A DNA stretch of 64,000 bases. Origin: Clostridia bacterium. GTDB lineage: Bacteria > Bacillota > Clostridia > Oscillospirales > CAG-272. The notes below the pieces were generated by a model. That model was not told the origin of the DNA. It saw only the letters and a program-made list of their open reading frames with translations, and did no database searches. Below are positions 54,279 through 62,761 of the stretch, piece by piece. The position numbers and the translations under genes were made by a program. Within the stretch, counting starts at the first letter, position 1. Each line of letters opens with the position of its first letter. The DNA lies in contig JAFULC010000027.1 of assembly GCA_017483305.1 (NCBI GenBank), positions 1 through 64,000 of the forward strand. Direction: 5' to 3'.

Positions 54279-55391
54279 ATGGCAAGCTTGTCTCTCAGAC
54301 ATATTTATAAGAAGTATCCCGGTGGTGTTACCGCCGTATCCGACTTCAACCTTGAGATAAAGGACAAGGAATTCATCGTCCTCGTCGGACCTTCCGGTTG
54401 CGGTAAGTCCACTACTCTTCGTATGATCGCAGGTCTCGAAGAAATTTCCGAGGGTGAGCTCTTTATCGGCGACCGTCTCGTAAACGACGTTGCTCCTAAG
54501 GACAGAAAGATCGCGATGGTGTTCCAGAACTACGCTCTTTATCCTCACATGACCGTTTCCGAGAACATGGCGTTCGGTCTTAAGCTCAACAAGACTCCCA
54601 AGGAAGAGATCAAGAGACGTGTTGAAGAGGCAGCAAGAATCCTCGATATCACCCACCTTCTCGACAGAAAGCCCAAGGCTCTCTCCGGAGGTCAGAAGCA
54701 GCGTGTTGCGCTCGGTCGTGCTATCGTTCGTAACCCCATGGTATTCCTTCTCGACGAGCCTCTCTCGAACCTCGATGCTAAGCTCCGTGCAACCATGAGA
54801 ACCGAGCTTACAAAGCTTCACCAGAGAGTTGAAACCACCTTCGTATACGTTACTCACGACCAGGTCGAGGCTATGACCATGGCGTCCAGAATCGTTGTTA
54901 TGAAGGACGGTCTTATCCAGCAGGTAGATACTCCTCAGCACCTCTACGACAACCCCGTTAACATGTTCGTTGCAGGATTTATCGGAACTCCTCAGATGAA
55001 CTTCATCAACGGCTCTCTCGTTAAGAAGGACGAGGACGTTTATTTCGAGTTTGAGGGCAACTCCATCAAGGTTCCCACGGAAAAGGCAAACGATCCCGCA
55101 CTCGCTGAGTACATCGGCCAGGAGGTTGTTGTCGGTATCCGTCCCGAGAGCATTCACGACCAGCCCGCACAGATCTCCGCGCTTGAGGACAGCACCGTTG
55201 ACGCATACGTTGAAGTTACCGAGCTTATGGGCGCAGAGATTTACCTCTATCTCACCATTGGCGAGACCAGACTTACTGCAAGAGTATCCCCCAGATCCAC
55301 TTCTCGCGCAGGCGATACCATTAAGATCGCTATCGATACCGCAAGAATGCACATCTTTGATAAGGATACCGAAAAGTGCATCGTTCACTAA
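54279..55391 (+). CDS. UgpC/MsmK-type sugar ABC transporter ATPase
   Basis: This 370-residue ATPase powers carbohydrate importers. Motifs: Walker A GPSGCGKST (37-45), Q-loop FQNYALYPHMTV, signature LSGGQKQRVALGRA (about 135), Walker B FLLDEPLSNLDAKLR, H-loop YVTHDQVEAM, and a C-terminal MOP/TOBE regulatory domain (about 240-365; VVGIRPESI). No permease or binding protein is next to it, so it is probably a shared ATPase serving several sugar importers, as MsmK does in streptococci. AGGAGG precedes the ATG. A strong terminator follows. Confidence 0.93.
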   Translation: MASLSLRHIYKKYPGGVTAVSDFNLEIKDKEFIVLVGPSGCGKSTTLRMIAGLEEISEGELFIGDRLVNDVAPKDRKIAMVFQNYALYPHMTVSENMAFGLKLNKTPKEEIKRRVEEAARILDITHLLDRKPKALSGGQKQRVALGRAIVRNPMVFLLDEPLSNLDAKLRATMRTELTKLHQRVETTFVYVTHDQVEAMTMASRIVVMKDGLIQQVDTPQHLYDNPVNMFVAGFIGTPQMNFINGSLVKKDEDVYFEFEGNSIKVPTEKANDPALAEYIGQEVVVGIRPESIHDQPAQISALEDSTVDAYVEVTELMGAEIYLYLTIGETRLTARVSPRSTSRAGDTIKIAIDTARMHIFDKDTEKCIVH

Positions 55392-55405
55392 TTTAGTATT
55401 ACATA

Positions 55406-55440
55406 AACAACCGCCGCGTATTTGCGGCGGTTGTTTTTTT
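55406..55440 (+). terminator. Terminator after the ABC ATPase gene
   Basis: AACAACCGCCGC / GCGGCGGTTGTT with a GTATTT loop and a long T run. Confidence 0.95.
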
Positions 55441-55470
55441 GACTATATGGCTCTTTTTTGCAAAATGGGG

Positions 55471-55499
55471 TTGAATTGTCGCACAATGTGTGGTATAAT
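55471..55499 (+). promoter_or_regulatory. Promoter of the XRE/TPR regulator
   Basis: TTGAAT, 17 bp, TATAAT. Confidence 0.75.
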
Positions 55500-55502
55500 A
55501 AA

Positions 55503-55523
55503 ACAGTAAATTAAATTTACTGT
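55503..55523. promoter_or_regulatory. 21-bp palindrome at the transcription start, candidate operator
   Basis: ACAGTAAATTAAATTTACTGT is a perfect inverted repeat with a single central base, placed just after the -10 element and 11 bp before the start codon of an XRE regulator. The position fits an autoregulatory operator. Confidence 0.6.
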
Positions 55524-55533
55524 CGAGGATAAA

Positions 55534-56442
55534 ATGGATATTGGAAGTAAAATTAAACAGCTTCGCACCAAAAAGCTTATGACTCAATCCGAGCTTGCGG
55601 GCGCAGAGATCACAAGAAATATGCTCAGCCGCATCGAAAACGGTGCCGCACTGCCGTCGCTCGGCACAATTGCTTATCTTGCAGGCAGATTAGGCGTTCC
55701 TGCCGGATATCTGCTTTCCGAGGGCGAGGAGGAATTCATATACAACAAAACCGCTGTTATGAAAAACATCCGACGCGCTTATACGGACGGCAATTTCGAG
55801 CTGTGCCGCGATATATGTCTGTCGTCATTTAACGAATTTGACGATGAGCTCGAGCTAATCCTCACCGATTGCTGCCTTGGGGTAGCAGAGACTTACATGA
55901 AAGAGGGAAGGCTTCGCAACGCGCGCGATTATCTCGACGAGGCGCTCGTCCATTCCGCTAACACTATGTTTAACACGGTCACGCAAAAAAACAGCATTGC
56001 CGTAATGTTTGAGCTGCTAAAGGAGATCTCTCCGGCGCTCGATTCCAACGAGACCGATACAGTCATCAGCGACGATCTCATCCACCCCGCCATTTTCGAC
56101 AGCATTCTGTGTAAATACATAACGGTCATTCTCGACAAGGATAAATACGATGCATTTGTCGACGATCTTTCAAAAAATCAGAAAAACAGTCTTTCAGAAA
56201 AAGACAAGCTCTTCGCCTTACACCTCAAGGCCAGAAATCTCATACAGAACAAGAATTATTCGGCTGCTCTCAAGATTTTGACCGAGACAACAGACTCCGA
56301 CGAGGTGCCCCCGAGATTGCTTCTGTACCTCGCGTGCTCCGATATGGAAATATGCTTCAGAGAAATGAACGACTATAAGGGCGCGTATGAGTTTTCTCAG
56401 AACAAGATCGAAATTCTCGAGCACATGCTTGCCGAAAATTAA
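55534..56442 (+). CDS. XRE-family regulator with TPR-like C-terminal domain
   Basis: This 302-residue protein has an N-terminal helix-turn-helix (about 7-60; LRTKKLMTQSELAGAEITRN, then MLSRIENGAALPSLGT) and a C-terminal helical repeat domain of about 220 residues resembling TPR repeats. Such proteins (RapA/Rgg-like) often sense peptides through the TPR part. No short signal-peptide gene of the usual kind is visible directly downstream; the next gene encodes a lipoprotein. The palindrome in its promoter suggests autoregulation. Confidence 0.82.
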   Translation: MDIGSKIKQLRTKKLMTQSELAGAEITRNMLSRIENGAALPSLGTIAYLAGRLGVPAGYLLSEGEEEFIYNKTAVMKNIRRAYTDGNFELCRDICLSSFNEFDDELELILTDCCLGVAETYMKEGRLRNARDYLDEALVHSANTMFNTVTQKNSIAVMFELLKEISPALDSNETDTVISDDLIHPAIFDSILCKYITVILDKDKYDAFVDDLSKNQKNSLSEKDKLFALHLKARNLIQNKNYSAALKILTETTDSDEVPPRLLLYLACSDMEICFREMNDYKGAYEFSQNKIEILEHMLAEN

Positions 56443-56461
56443 TTATTACAGGAAAAATCTT

Positions 56462-56854
56462 ATGAAAATCAAAGCAAAATGTCTAATATGTTTTCTTCTG
56501 ATTGCAACTTTGACCGTTTTGCCAGCGTGCTCGATGTTCTGGTCGTCAAATCACAGCTACAGCGGCGGACAGATACTCAATGAGGAAATGATGTCTTCGA
56601 TCCGAGATGAAATAATCAGCGCAGAGGAAACCACTGACGGTGAAGAAGAAAGTGAAGAAACGACCAAGAAGGAAAACACCGCGCACAACGGTCTGGTTTA
56701 TTGGACCGAGGGCGGAGGAGTGTATCATTTCTATAAGGATTGCGGATACATAAAATCAGCCTCGAAAATAATGTCGGGCAGTATTACAGATGCTCGTAAT
56801 GCGGACAAAACCGGTGTCTGCTCGCGCTGTCAAAGCCGCAAGGATAAAGAATAA
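56462..56854 (+). CDS. Small lipoprotein with C-terminal Cys-His domain
   Basis: This 130-residue protein has a lipoprotein signal peptide (LPACS, acylated Cys23), an acidic, Thr/Glu-rich linker (about 50-75) and a C-terminal domain of about 45 residues (VYWTEGGGVYHFYKDCGYI...GVCSRC). That domain is common in Gram-positive surface proteins, with conserved Tyr-His and Cys residues (C..C-x2-C) that may bind a metal. Its function is not known. It lies 19 bases after the XRE/TPR regulator and may be its target. Confidence 0.75.
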   Translation: MKIKAKCLICFLLIATLTVLPACSMFWSSNHSYSGGQILNEEMMSSIRDEIISAEETTDGEEESEETTKKENTAHNGLVYWTEGGGVYHFYKDCGYIKSASKIMSGSITDARNADKTGVCSRCQSRKDKE

Positions 56855-56907
56855 ATATAATTTTGTAACTTCTCAATAAAAAAACAAATAAAATTTTTGC
56901 AGAATGA

Positions 56908-56936
56908 TTGACAAATTTATAACTTTGTGATATAAT
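56908..56936 (+). promoter_or_regulatory. Consensus promoter of the mgsA-like gene
   Basis: TTGACA, 17 bp, TATAAT. Confidence 0.88.
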
Positions 56937-56972
56937 TTAGGTAATTAAAGTCCAAACAGCAGGAGGATCTAT

Positions 56973-57407
56973 ATGGAAATAGCGATTATAGCACATGACA
57001 TGAAAAAAGAACTCATCACGCAATTCTGTATTGCATATTGTGGCATACTCAGTAAGCACAATATTTGCGCAACCGGAATTACTGCTAAATATATATCCGA
57101 TGCAACAGGGCTTAAGATAGAGAAGATGCTCAGCGGAGAGCAGGGAGGCGAGCAGCAGATCGCATCGAGAATCGCTTATAACGAGATCGACGTGCTTCTG
57201 TACTTCCGCGATACCCGTCCTTCGTCCGACATGTATTCCGAGCACGATAAGATCGAAAGAGAGTTGCTTTTGGCTTGTGACCGTTATAACATCCCCGTCG
57301 CGACCAATATTGCAACCGCAGAGGTCATCATTATGGCGCTCGACCGCGGAGATCTCAGCTGGCGTGAGCTCGTAAATCCGACCTCAAGCTACAACAGAAA
57401 CCGCTGA
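56973..57407 (+). CDS. mgsA: Methylglyoxal synthase-like protein with altered active site
   Basis: This 144-residue protein matches methylglyoxal synthase along its length: IAHDMKK with His8, ATGITAKYI, MLSGEQGGEQQI and NIPVATNIATAEVII. MgsA converts dihydroxyacetone phosphate to methylglyoxal and phosphate. Measured against E. coli MgsA, His19 and Asp91 equivalents are kept (His8, Asp80), but the proposed catalytic base Asp71 is Glu60, and Asp101 corresponds to Ile94; a four-residue insert lies before His91. It may have reduced or different activity, or act as an MGS-fold ligand sensor. A consensus promoter and AGGAGG make it well expressed. Confidence 0.78.
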   Translation: MEIAIIAHDMKKELITQFCIAYCGILSKHNICATGITAKYISDATGLKIEKMLSGEQGGEQQIASRIAYNEIDVLLYFRDTRPSSDMYSEHDKIERELLLACDRYNIPVATNIATAEVIIMALDRGDLSWRELVNPTSSYNRNR

Positions 57408-57444
57408 TAACCAAATACCGAAAGACACGTTCTATTTAATCAGG

Positions 57445-57600
57445 CGTACACAGAGAGAAAACATATGCTGAAAGTTTTTTGCGCCCCTATTTAGAATACC
57501 ACTTTCGCGTGCAATTTAATAAAAAATGAGTTAAAAGCTCGGGTGGAACCGTGCATATATGCACCCCGAACACAGTTTTGTGTTCGGGGTGTTTGTTTTC
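57445..57600 (+). promoter_or_regulatory. T-box leader of thrS
   Basis: The region upstream of thrS contains AGAGAG (57452-57457), GCTGAAAG (57477-57484 region), a candidate specifier ACC (57498-57500) for Thr, and the T-box sequence GGGTGGAACC (57541-57550). It ends in a strong terminator. Uncharged tRNA-Thr would pair with the T-box and favour the antiterminator, raising synthetase expression when charging is low. Confidence 0.85.
57562..57600 (+). terminator. T-box terminator hairpin
   Basis: CACCCCGAACAC / GTGTTCGGGGTG with an AGTTTT loop and T-rich tail. It competes with the T-box antiterminator. Confidence 0.9.
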
Positions 57601-57663
57601 CTCGGGCACGGGCGGAAATGATTAATAAAAACACATACAATACAAAGGAAAAGGTAAAGAAAA

Positions 57664-59604
57664 ATGAAAATCAATTTTGGTTCACAAATTTTTGAATCCG
57701 ATGCTCCCATAACGGTATACGATGCCGCAAAGGAAGCCTTCGGAATGGTAGAGAGAAGCGTTATCGCCGCAAGCGTTAACGGGGAAACCGTTGCTCTCAA
57801 TTATGAGATCGGCGCAGATGCAGATGTCAAGCTTCTGACATTCGCGGACAAGGAAGGCGCGCACGTCTTCAGACACACCGCGTCTCATATTCTTGCACAG
57901 GCAGTAAAGAGACTTTATCCCGAGACGAAGCTTACCATCGGTCCCGCGATTGACGACGGATTCTACTACGATTTTGACAGCGACGTTCCTTTCACTCCCG
58001 AGATACTGAAGAATCTTGAGAGCGAGATGAAAAAGATCGTCAAGGAAAATCACAAGATCGAGCGCTTCGAGCTTCCTCGCGACGAGGCTATCGCTCTTAT
58101 GACCGAGAAAAACGAGCCCTATAAGGTTCAGCTCATCGAGGAGCTTCCCGAGGGCGAAACGATCAGCTTCTACCGTCAGGGCGAATTTACCGATCTCTGT
58201 GCAGGACCTCACCTCTTTGCTACCGGCGCGGTCAAGGCGTTCAAGCTGACACAGTGCACGGGTGCTTATTGGAAGGGCGACCAGAACAACAAGCAGCTTC
58301 AGAGAGTTTACGGTATAGCTTTTCCGACCAAGGACGAGCTCAACACCTACGTAACGATGCTTGAAGAAGCAAGAAAGCGCGACCACAACAAGATCGGTCG
58401 CGAGCTTGAATATTTCACGACCGTTGATTCGATCGGTCAGGGTCTCCCCATCATTCTCCCCAAGGGCTCTCGCGTTATCCAGACTCTCCAGAGATGGATC
58501 GAGGACGAGGAGCAGAGAAGAGGCTATCAGCTCACCAAAACTCCCCTTATGGCAAAAAGAGATCTTTATAAGATCTCGGGACACTGGGATCACTATCTCG
58601 ACGGAATGTTCATCCTTGGCGATCCTTATGACGAGACCAAGGAGTGCTTTGCTCTCCGTCCTATGACCTGTCCCTTCCAGTATCAGGTATTCCTCAATAA
58701 AAAGCGCTCGTACAGAGACCTTCCCATGAGACTCGGTGAGACCTCCACTCTCTTCAGAAACGAGGATAGCGGCGAGATGCACGGTCTTATCCGTGTACGT
58801 CAGTTCACGATCTCAGAGGGACACCTTATCCTCCGTCCCGAGCAGCTTGAGGAGGAATTCAAGGGCTGTCTCGACCTCGCGCTCTACTGTCTCGACACTC
58901 TCGGACTCCGCGAAGACTGCTCCTTCAGATTCTCTCAGTGGGATCCCAAGCGTACCGACAAGTATGAGGGAACACCCGAGCAGTGGGATATGGCGCAGGG
59001 CATTATGGAAAAGCTTCTCGACGAGAATCTCGGCCGCGGCAACTACGCGATAGGCATCGACGAGGCGGCATTCTACGGTCCTAAGCTCGATATTCAGATC
59101 AAAAACGTATTTGGAAAAGAGGACACTCTTATCACGATACAGATCGATATGCTTCTTGCCAAGAAGTTCGGTATGGAATACGTTGATTCCGACAATACTC
59201 TCAAAACTCCTTATATCATCCACCGTACAAGCATGGGTTGCTACGAGAGAACTCTTGCACTCCTTCTTGAAAAGTATGCAGGCGCGCTTCCTACATGGAT
59301 GGCTCCCGTTCAGGTGAAGATGCTTCCCATAGGCGACGAGCAGATCGATTATTGTGAGGCTATCGCAAGAAAGCTTACAGGGCTTGGCGTAAGAGTAGAG
59401 GTCGACAGAAGAAACGAGACCATCGGCTACAAGCTCCGCAACGCTCAGCTTGAAAAGGTGCCTTATATGATAGTAGTCGGCGCGAAGGAGGTCGAAAGCA
59501 ACACTGTTGCAGTTCGCTCCAGAAAAGACGGCGAAAAGGGCGCTATGTCTCCCGATCAGTTTATCAGCGAGCTTCTTCTTGAGATTGCAGAAAAGAGAAG
59601 ATAA
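57664..59604 (+). CDS. thrS: Threonine-tRNA ligase
   Basis: This 646-residue enzyme charges tRNA-Thr. It has an N-terminal TGS domain (1-60), an editing domain with HTASHILAQAVKRLYP (HxxxH), the catalytic core with the zinc Cys in RPMTCPFQYQ and motif 2 RVRQFTISEGHL, and a C-terminal anticodon-binding domain (about 545-640). Motif 2 differs from the RVRGFTQDDAH of E. coli, as in one clostridial-type group. It is preceded by a T-box and followed by a terminator. Confidence 0.96.
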   Translation: MKINFGSQIFESDAPITVYDAAKEAFGMVERSVIAASVNGETVALNYEIGADADVKLLTFADKEGAHVFRHTASHILAQAVKRLYPETKLTIGPAIDDGFYYDFDSDVPFTPEILKNLESEMKKIVKENHKIERFELPRDEAIALMTEKNEPYKVQLIEELPEGETISFYRQGEFTDLCAGPHLFATGAVKAFKLTQCTGAYWKGDQNNKQLQRVYGIAFPTKDELNTYVTMLEEARKRDHNKIGRELEYFTTVDSIGQGLPIILPKGSRVIQTLQRWIEDEEQRRGYQLTKTPLMAKRDLYKISGHWDHYLDGMFILGDPYDETKECFALRPMTCPFQYQVFLNKKRSYRDLPMRLGETSTLFRNEDSGEMHGLIRVRQFTISEGHLILRPEQLEEEFKGCLDLALYCLDTLGLREDCSFRFSQWDPKRTDKYEGTPEQWDMAQGIMEKLLDENLGRGNYAIGIDEAAFYGPKLDIQIKNVFGKEDTLITIQIDMLLAKKFGMEYVDSDNTLKTPYIIHRTSMGCYERTLALLLEKYAGALPTWMAPVQVKMLPIGDEQIDYCEAIARKLTGLGVRVEVDRRNETIGYKLRNAQLEKVPYMIVVGAKEVESNTVAVRSRKDGEKGAMSPDQFISELLLEIAEKRR

Positions 59605-59615
59605 TTTTATTAACA

Positions 59616-59647
59616 AAAACGCCGTGCAGATTTTGTGCGGCGTTTTT
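59616..59647 (+). terminator. Terminator after thrS
   Basis: AAAACGCCG / CGGCGTTTT stem and T run. Confidence 0.88.
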
Positions 59648-59728
59648 TGAAATTCAAGCCAATTTCTATATTAAGTCTATATTATTTAAATAAATTATAA
59701 AAAAACAGAAAATATTTACAAAAAACTG

Positions 59729-59757
59729 TTTACAAAACGACAAAAAAGTAGTACAAT
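59729..59757 (+). promoter_or_regulatory. Promoter of the pyrH-frr-uppS-cdsA-dxr cluster
   Basis: TTTACA, 17 bp, TACAAT (59752-59757). Confidence 0.72.
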
Positions 59758-59790
59758 ATTGTTTAGAAATTATCATTTGGGAGAGCAGCA

Positions 59791-60507
59791 ATGTCAAAAC
59801 CGATTTATAAAAGAGTTTTAATCAAAATCTCGGGCGAAGCACTCAAAAACGGATGCGAGGGAGACATTCTCGATTTCGACTTTGTCGACAAGGTCGTATC
59901 GTCTATCGACAAGTGCCTCAAGGCAGGCATTGAGGTTGCCGTAATCGTTGGTGCAGGCAACATCTGGCGAGGCGCGAGAAAGGGCGTTGGTATGAACCGC
60001 GCAAGAGCAGACCACATGGGAATGCTTGCCACCGTTATCAATTCCTTGGCGCTTCAAGACGCTTTTTTGAGACAGGGAATAGATGCAAGGGTTCTTTCCA
60101 CGGTTGAAATGAACACATTTGCCGATTTCTATACCCAGAGAGATGCAGACAGATATCTCAAGGAGGGCAAGGTCGTCATATTCGGCGGCGGTCTCGGAGC
60201 TCCTTATTTCTCAACAGATACACCCGCGGTAGTCCGCGCGGCAGAGATAGGTGCAGACGTTGTTCTTATGGCAAAGAACGTGGACGGTCTCTATACCGCA
60301 GATCCCAAGAAGGATCTCGATGCCAAGAGATACGACGACGTAACCTATGCCGAGATACTTGAAAAGAATCTCAAGGCGTTCGATCTCACCGCAGTATCCT
60401 TCTGTAACGAAAACGACATCACCTGCTACGCGTTCGCACTCTCCGATCCCGAAAACATTTACCGTGCGGTAACAGGCACCGCTACGGGTACTAAAATGCA
60501 TAAATAA
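59791..60507 (+). CDS. pyrH: UMP kinase
   Basis: This 238-residue amino-acid-kinase-fold enzyme phosphorylates UMP to UDP. It has KISGEALKNG (about 11-20), VVIVGAGNIWRG-like VIVGAGNIWRGA, and GGLGAPYFSTDTPAVVRAAEIGADVVLMAKNVDGLYTADP segments, all typical of bacterial PyrH, which is hexameric and GTP-regulated. It begins a tight cluster with frr, the order common across bacteria. GGGAGAG is the ribosome binding site. Confidence 0.96.
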   Translation: MSKPIYKRVLIKISGEALKNGCEGDILDFDFVDKVVSSIDKCLKAGIEVAVIVGAGNIWRGARKGVGMNRARADHMGMLATVINSLALQDAFLRQGIDARVLSTVEMNTFADFYTQRDADRYLKEGKVVIFGGGLGAPYFSTDTPAVVRAAEIGADVVLMAKNVDGLYTADPKKDLDAKRYDDVTYAEILEKNLKAFDLTAVSFCNENDITCYAFALSDPENIYRAVTGTATGTKMHK

Positions 60508-60535
60508 GCTATATACATAGAAAGGAAACATCAAA

Positions 60536-61087
60536 ATGTACAACACAAAAGATCTTGAACAGAAAATGCAAAAAACCATTGCTTCCTACGAGCAGAACCT
60601 CGCCTCCATCCGCGCAAGCCAGGCAAATCCCGCAGTCCTTTCTCGTGTAACCTTCGATTATTGGGGTTCTCCCGCAGAGATCACTGCAATGGCAAACGTA
60701 AGAGTTGCAGACGCTAAAACTCTTGAGATCATCCCTTACGATGCAAGCACACTCAAGGCTATCGAAAAGGCTCTTCTCACCTCCGATATCGGTATCACCC
60801 CCTCGAACGACGGTAAGATCATCCGCCTCGTTTTCCCCCAGCTCACCGAGGAACGCCGTAAGGAGCTTGCAAAGCAGGTTCAAAAGATGGGCGAGGAGGC
60901 AAAGGTTGCTATCCGTAACCTCAGACGTACCGCAAACGACGATATCAAGAAGCAGAAGAAGGATGGACTTCTCACCGAGGACGACGTAAAGAACGCTGAA
61001 AAGTCGGTTCAGGATATCACAGATAAGTTCGTTAAGAACATCGACACCATCACTTCCGCAAAGGAAAAGGACATTATGAAGGTCTGA
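60536..61087 (+). CDS. frr: Ribosome recycling factor
   Basis: This 183-residue protein splits the post-termination ribosome together with EF-G. It has the helical bundle and hinge typical of RRF (LASIRASQANPAVLSRV, VRVADAKTLEIIPYDAS, LTEERRKELAKQV, RNLRRTANDDIKKQ). Length is normal. AGAAAGGA precedes the start, 28 bases after pyrH. A hairpin lies after its stop. Confidence 0.96.
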   Translation: MYNTKDLEQKMQKTIASYEQNLASIRASQANPAVLSRVTFDYWGSPAEITAMANVRVADAKTLEIIPYDASTLKAIEKALLTSDIGITPSNDGKIIRLVFPQLTEERRKELAKQVQKMGEEAKVAIRNLRRTANDDIKKQKKDGLLTEDDVKNAEKSVQDITDKFVKNIDTITSAKEKDIMKV

Positions 61088-61118
61088 TCCTTATAGGACA
61101 CATATTTTTAATACTTTT

Positions 61119-61149
61119 AAAGCGGAAGAGAAAATGCTTCCGCTTTAAT
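61119..61149 (+). terminator. Hairpin between frr and uppS
   Basis: AAAGCGGAAG / CTTCCGCTTT with an AGAAAATG loop and a weak T tail. It may partly terminate or stabilise the transcript; the following genes have no separate strong promoter. Confidence 0.7.
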
Positions 61150-61174
61150 TTCCATAAACGATGTGGAGAATGTT

Positions 61175-61894
61175 ATGACTAACAATGATTCTGTAAAAAA
61201 AGTTGACGAGAGGCTTCGTCATATCGCGTTTATTATGGACGGCAACGGACGGTGGGCAACCGCTCGCAATATGCCTCGCGAATACGGACATAAAAACGGC
61301 GCAAGAGTATTCAGAGAGATCACCGAATACTGCCATAAGATCGGAATAAAGTATCTTACCGTGTACGCCTTTTCCACCGAAAACTGGAAGCGTCCGAAGA
61401 GGGAAGTCAACGCAATAATGAAGCTTCTTGACGAGTATCTCGACAAACAGCGCCCCGATAACGCTTCCATACGCTTCATTGGCGACGTAAGTATATTAGA
61501 CCCTAAAATAGTCGAAAAGATCGACAAAATGACAAAAGAGACCGCGGGGCACGAATACGTTTTAAATGTTGCGATAAACTACGGCTCGCGCGCCGAGCTC
61601 GTTACCGCCTTCAATAAGCTTTTGGCAGACGGAAAGAGCGAGGTGACCGAGCAAGACGTCAACGCGGCGCTCTATACGGGCGATTGCCCCGATCCTGACC
61701 TCATCGTTCGCACAGGCGGAGATCTCCGAATCTCGAACTTCCTGCTTTGGCAGGCGGCGTATTCCGAGCTATATTTCACCGACACGCTATGGCCCGATAT
61801 GACCTCTGAGGACGTGGATAGAGCAGTTGACGCATTTTACTCCAGAAAAAGACGCTTTGGCGGACTTGATAAAGAACCAGAAAAGAAGGATTGA
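61175..61894 (+). CDS. uppS: Undecaprenyl diphosphate synthase
   Basis: This 239-residue cis-prenyltransferase extends farnesyl diphosphate with isopentenyl units to undecaprenyl diphosphate, the lipid carrier of wall synthesis. Motifs: IAFIMDGNGRWA (catalytic Asp about residue 22), HKNGA, YLTVYAFSTENWKRP, RFIGD and DLIVRTGGDLRISNFLLWQAAYSELYF. The ATG at 61175 has GGAG six bases upstream; the alternative GTG at 61163 overlaps that site. Confidence 0.96.
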   Translation: MTNNDSVKKVDERLRHIAFIMDGNGRWATARNMPREYGHKNGARVFREITEYCHKIGIKYLTVYAFSTENWKRPKREVNAIMKLLDEYLDKQRPDNASIRFIGDVSILDPKIVEKIDKMTKETAGHEYVLNVAINYGSRAELVTAFNKLLADGKSEVTEQDVNAALYTGDCPDPDLIVRTGGDLRISNFLLWQAAYSELYFTDTLWPDMTSEDVDRAVDAFYSRKRRFGGLDKEPEKKD

Positions 61895-61898
61895 TCTT

Positions 61899-62759
61899 AT
61901 GTTGAAAAGAATAATCACGGCAATAGTAGCGCTTTGCGTATTCATTCCGATCGTTATATTCAGCGAAACTTGGGTATTTCCCGCAGCAATATCTCTTTGC
62001 GCAGTCATCGGCATCATCGAGATGCTCGGATGCATGGGACAGAAAAAGAACCTTTTCTTTACGTTACCGCTCTGTCTCGTTGCGGCGTTTGCTCCGCTTT
62101 GTATGAGATACACTCACGAAAACGGAATCTTCCTTTCGGAAGCGGTCAAGCTTCTTGTTGGTATTGCATTTATAACCGCTCTGTACGTGTTTGGAGTTGC
62201 TGTATTTGCAAACAAAAAGATCGCTGTTACCGAAGCGGGACTCATATTTGCGCTCTCCTTCTACATAATCGCGGCGTTCACATCGATAGTCTATATCCAC
62301 GATTTTATTAGCAACGGTGTACATATCTATCTGCTGACCTTCATCTGCGCGTGGGTTACCGATAGCTTCGCTTACTTCTCGGGAAGACTTTTCGGAAAGC
62401 ACAAGCTTATCCCCGCAGTCAGCCCCAAAAAGACTGTAGAGGGTGCGATCGGCGGCATTGTGTTCTGCGTTATCGGAATGGTAGTGTTCGGATTTGTCAT
62501 CGAAAGATTTTTTAATCCCGACGGTGTCATTCACGCAAATTATCTCGTTTTGGCAATAAGCGGCGTATTCATCTCCGTGGTATCACAGATAGGCGACCTT
62601 ATTATGTCACTCGTTAAGAGACAATACGGCATCAAGGATTACGGTAAGCTTTTTCCCGGACACGGCGGAATACTTGACAGATTCGATTCGGTTTTGGCAG
62701 TTTCTCTTATTCTTGCTTTCATCTGCACGTATTTTGACCTGCTTCCGATCACAAAATAA
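61899..62759 (+). CDS. cdsA: Phosphatidate cytidylyltransferase
   Basis: This 286-residue membrane enzyme makes CDP-diacylglycerol from phosphatidate and CTP. It has about eight hydrophobic segments and the family signature near the C-terminus: SPKKTVEGAIGG (about 187-198), then GDLIMSLVKRQYGIKDYG and PGHGGILDRFDS. The start at 61899 has AAGGA eight bases upstream, four bases after uppS ends. It supplies phospholipid synthesis and stands between uppS and dxr as in many bacteria. Confidence 0.95.
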   Translation: MLKRIITAIVALCVFIPIVIFSETWVFPAAISLCAVIGIIEMLGCMGQKKNLFFTLPLCLVAAFAPLCMRYTHENGIFLSEAVKLLVGIAFITALYVFGVAVFANKKIAVTEAGLIFALSFYIIAAFTSIVYIHDFISNGVHIYLLTFICAWVTDSFAYFSGRLFGKHKLIPAVSPKKTVEGAIGGIVFCVIGMVVFGFVIERFFNPDGVIHANYLVLAISGVFISVVSQIGDLIMSLVKRQYGIKDYGKLFPGHGGILDRFDSVLAVSLILAFICTYFDLLPITK

Positions 62760-62761
62760 GA

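Noticed and set aside
54261..55388. 375-codon frame opposite the ABC ATPase
   Set aside because: The plus strand carries all ABC motifs; the antisense frame is a by-product of codon bias.
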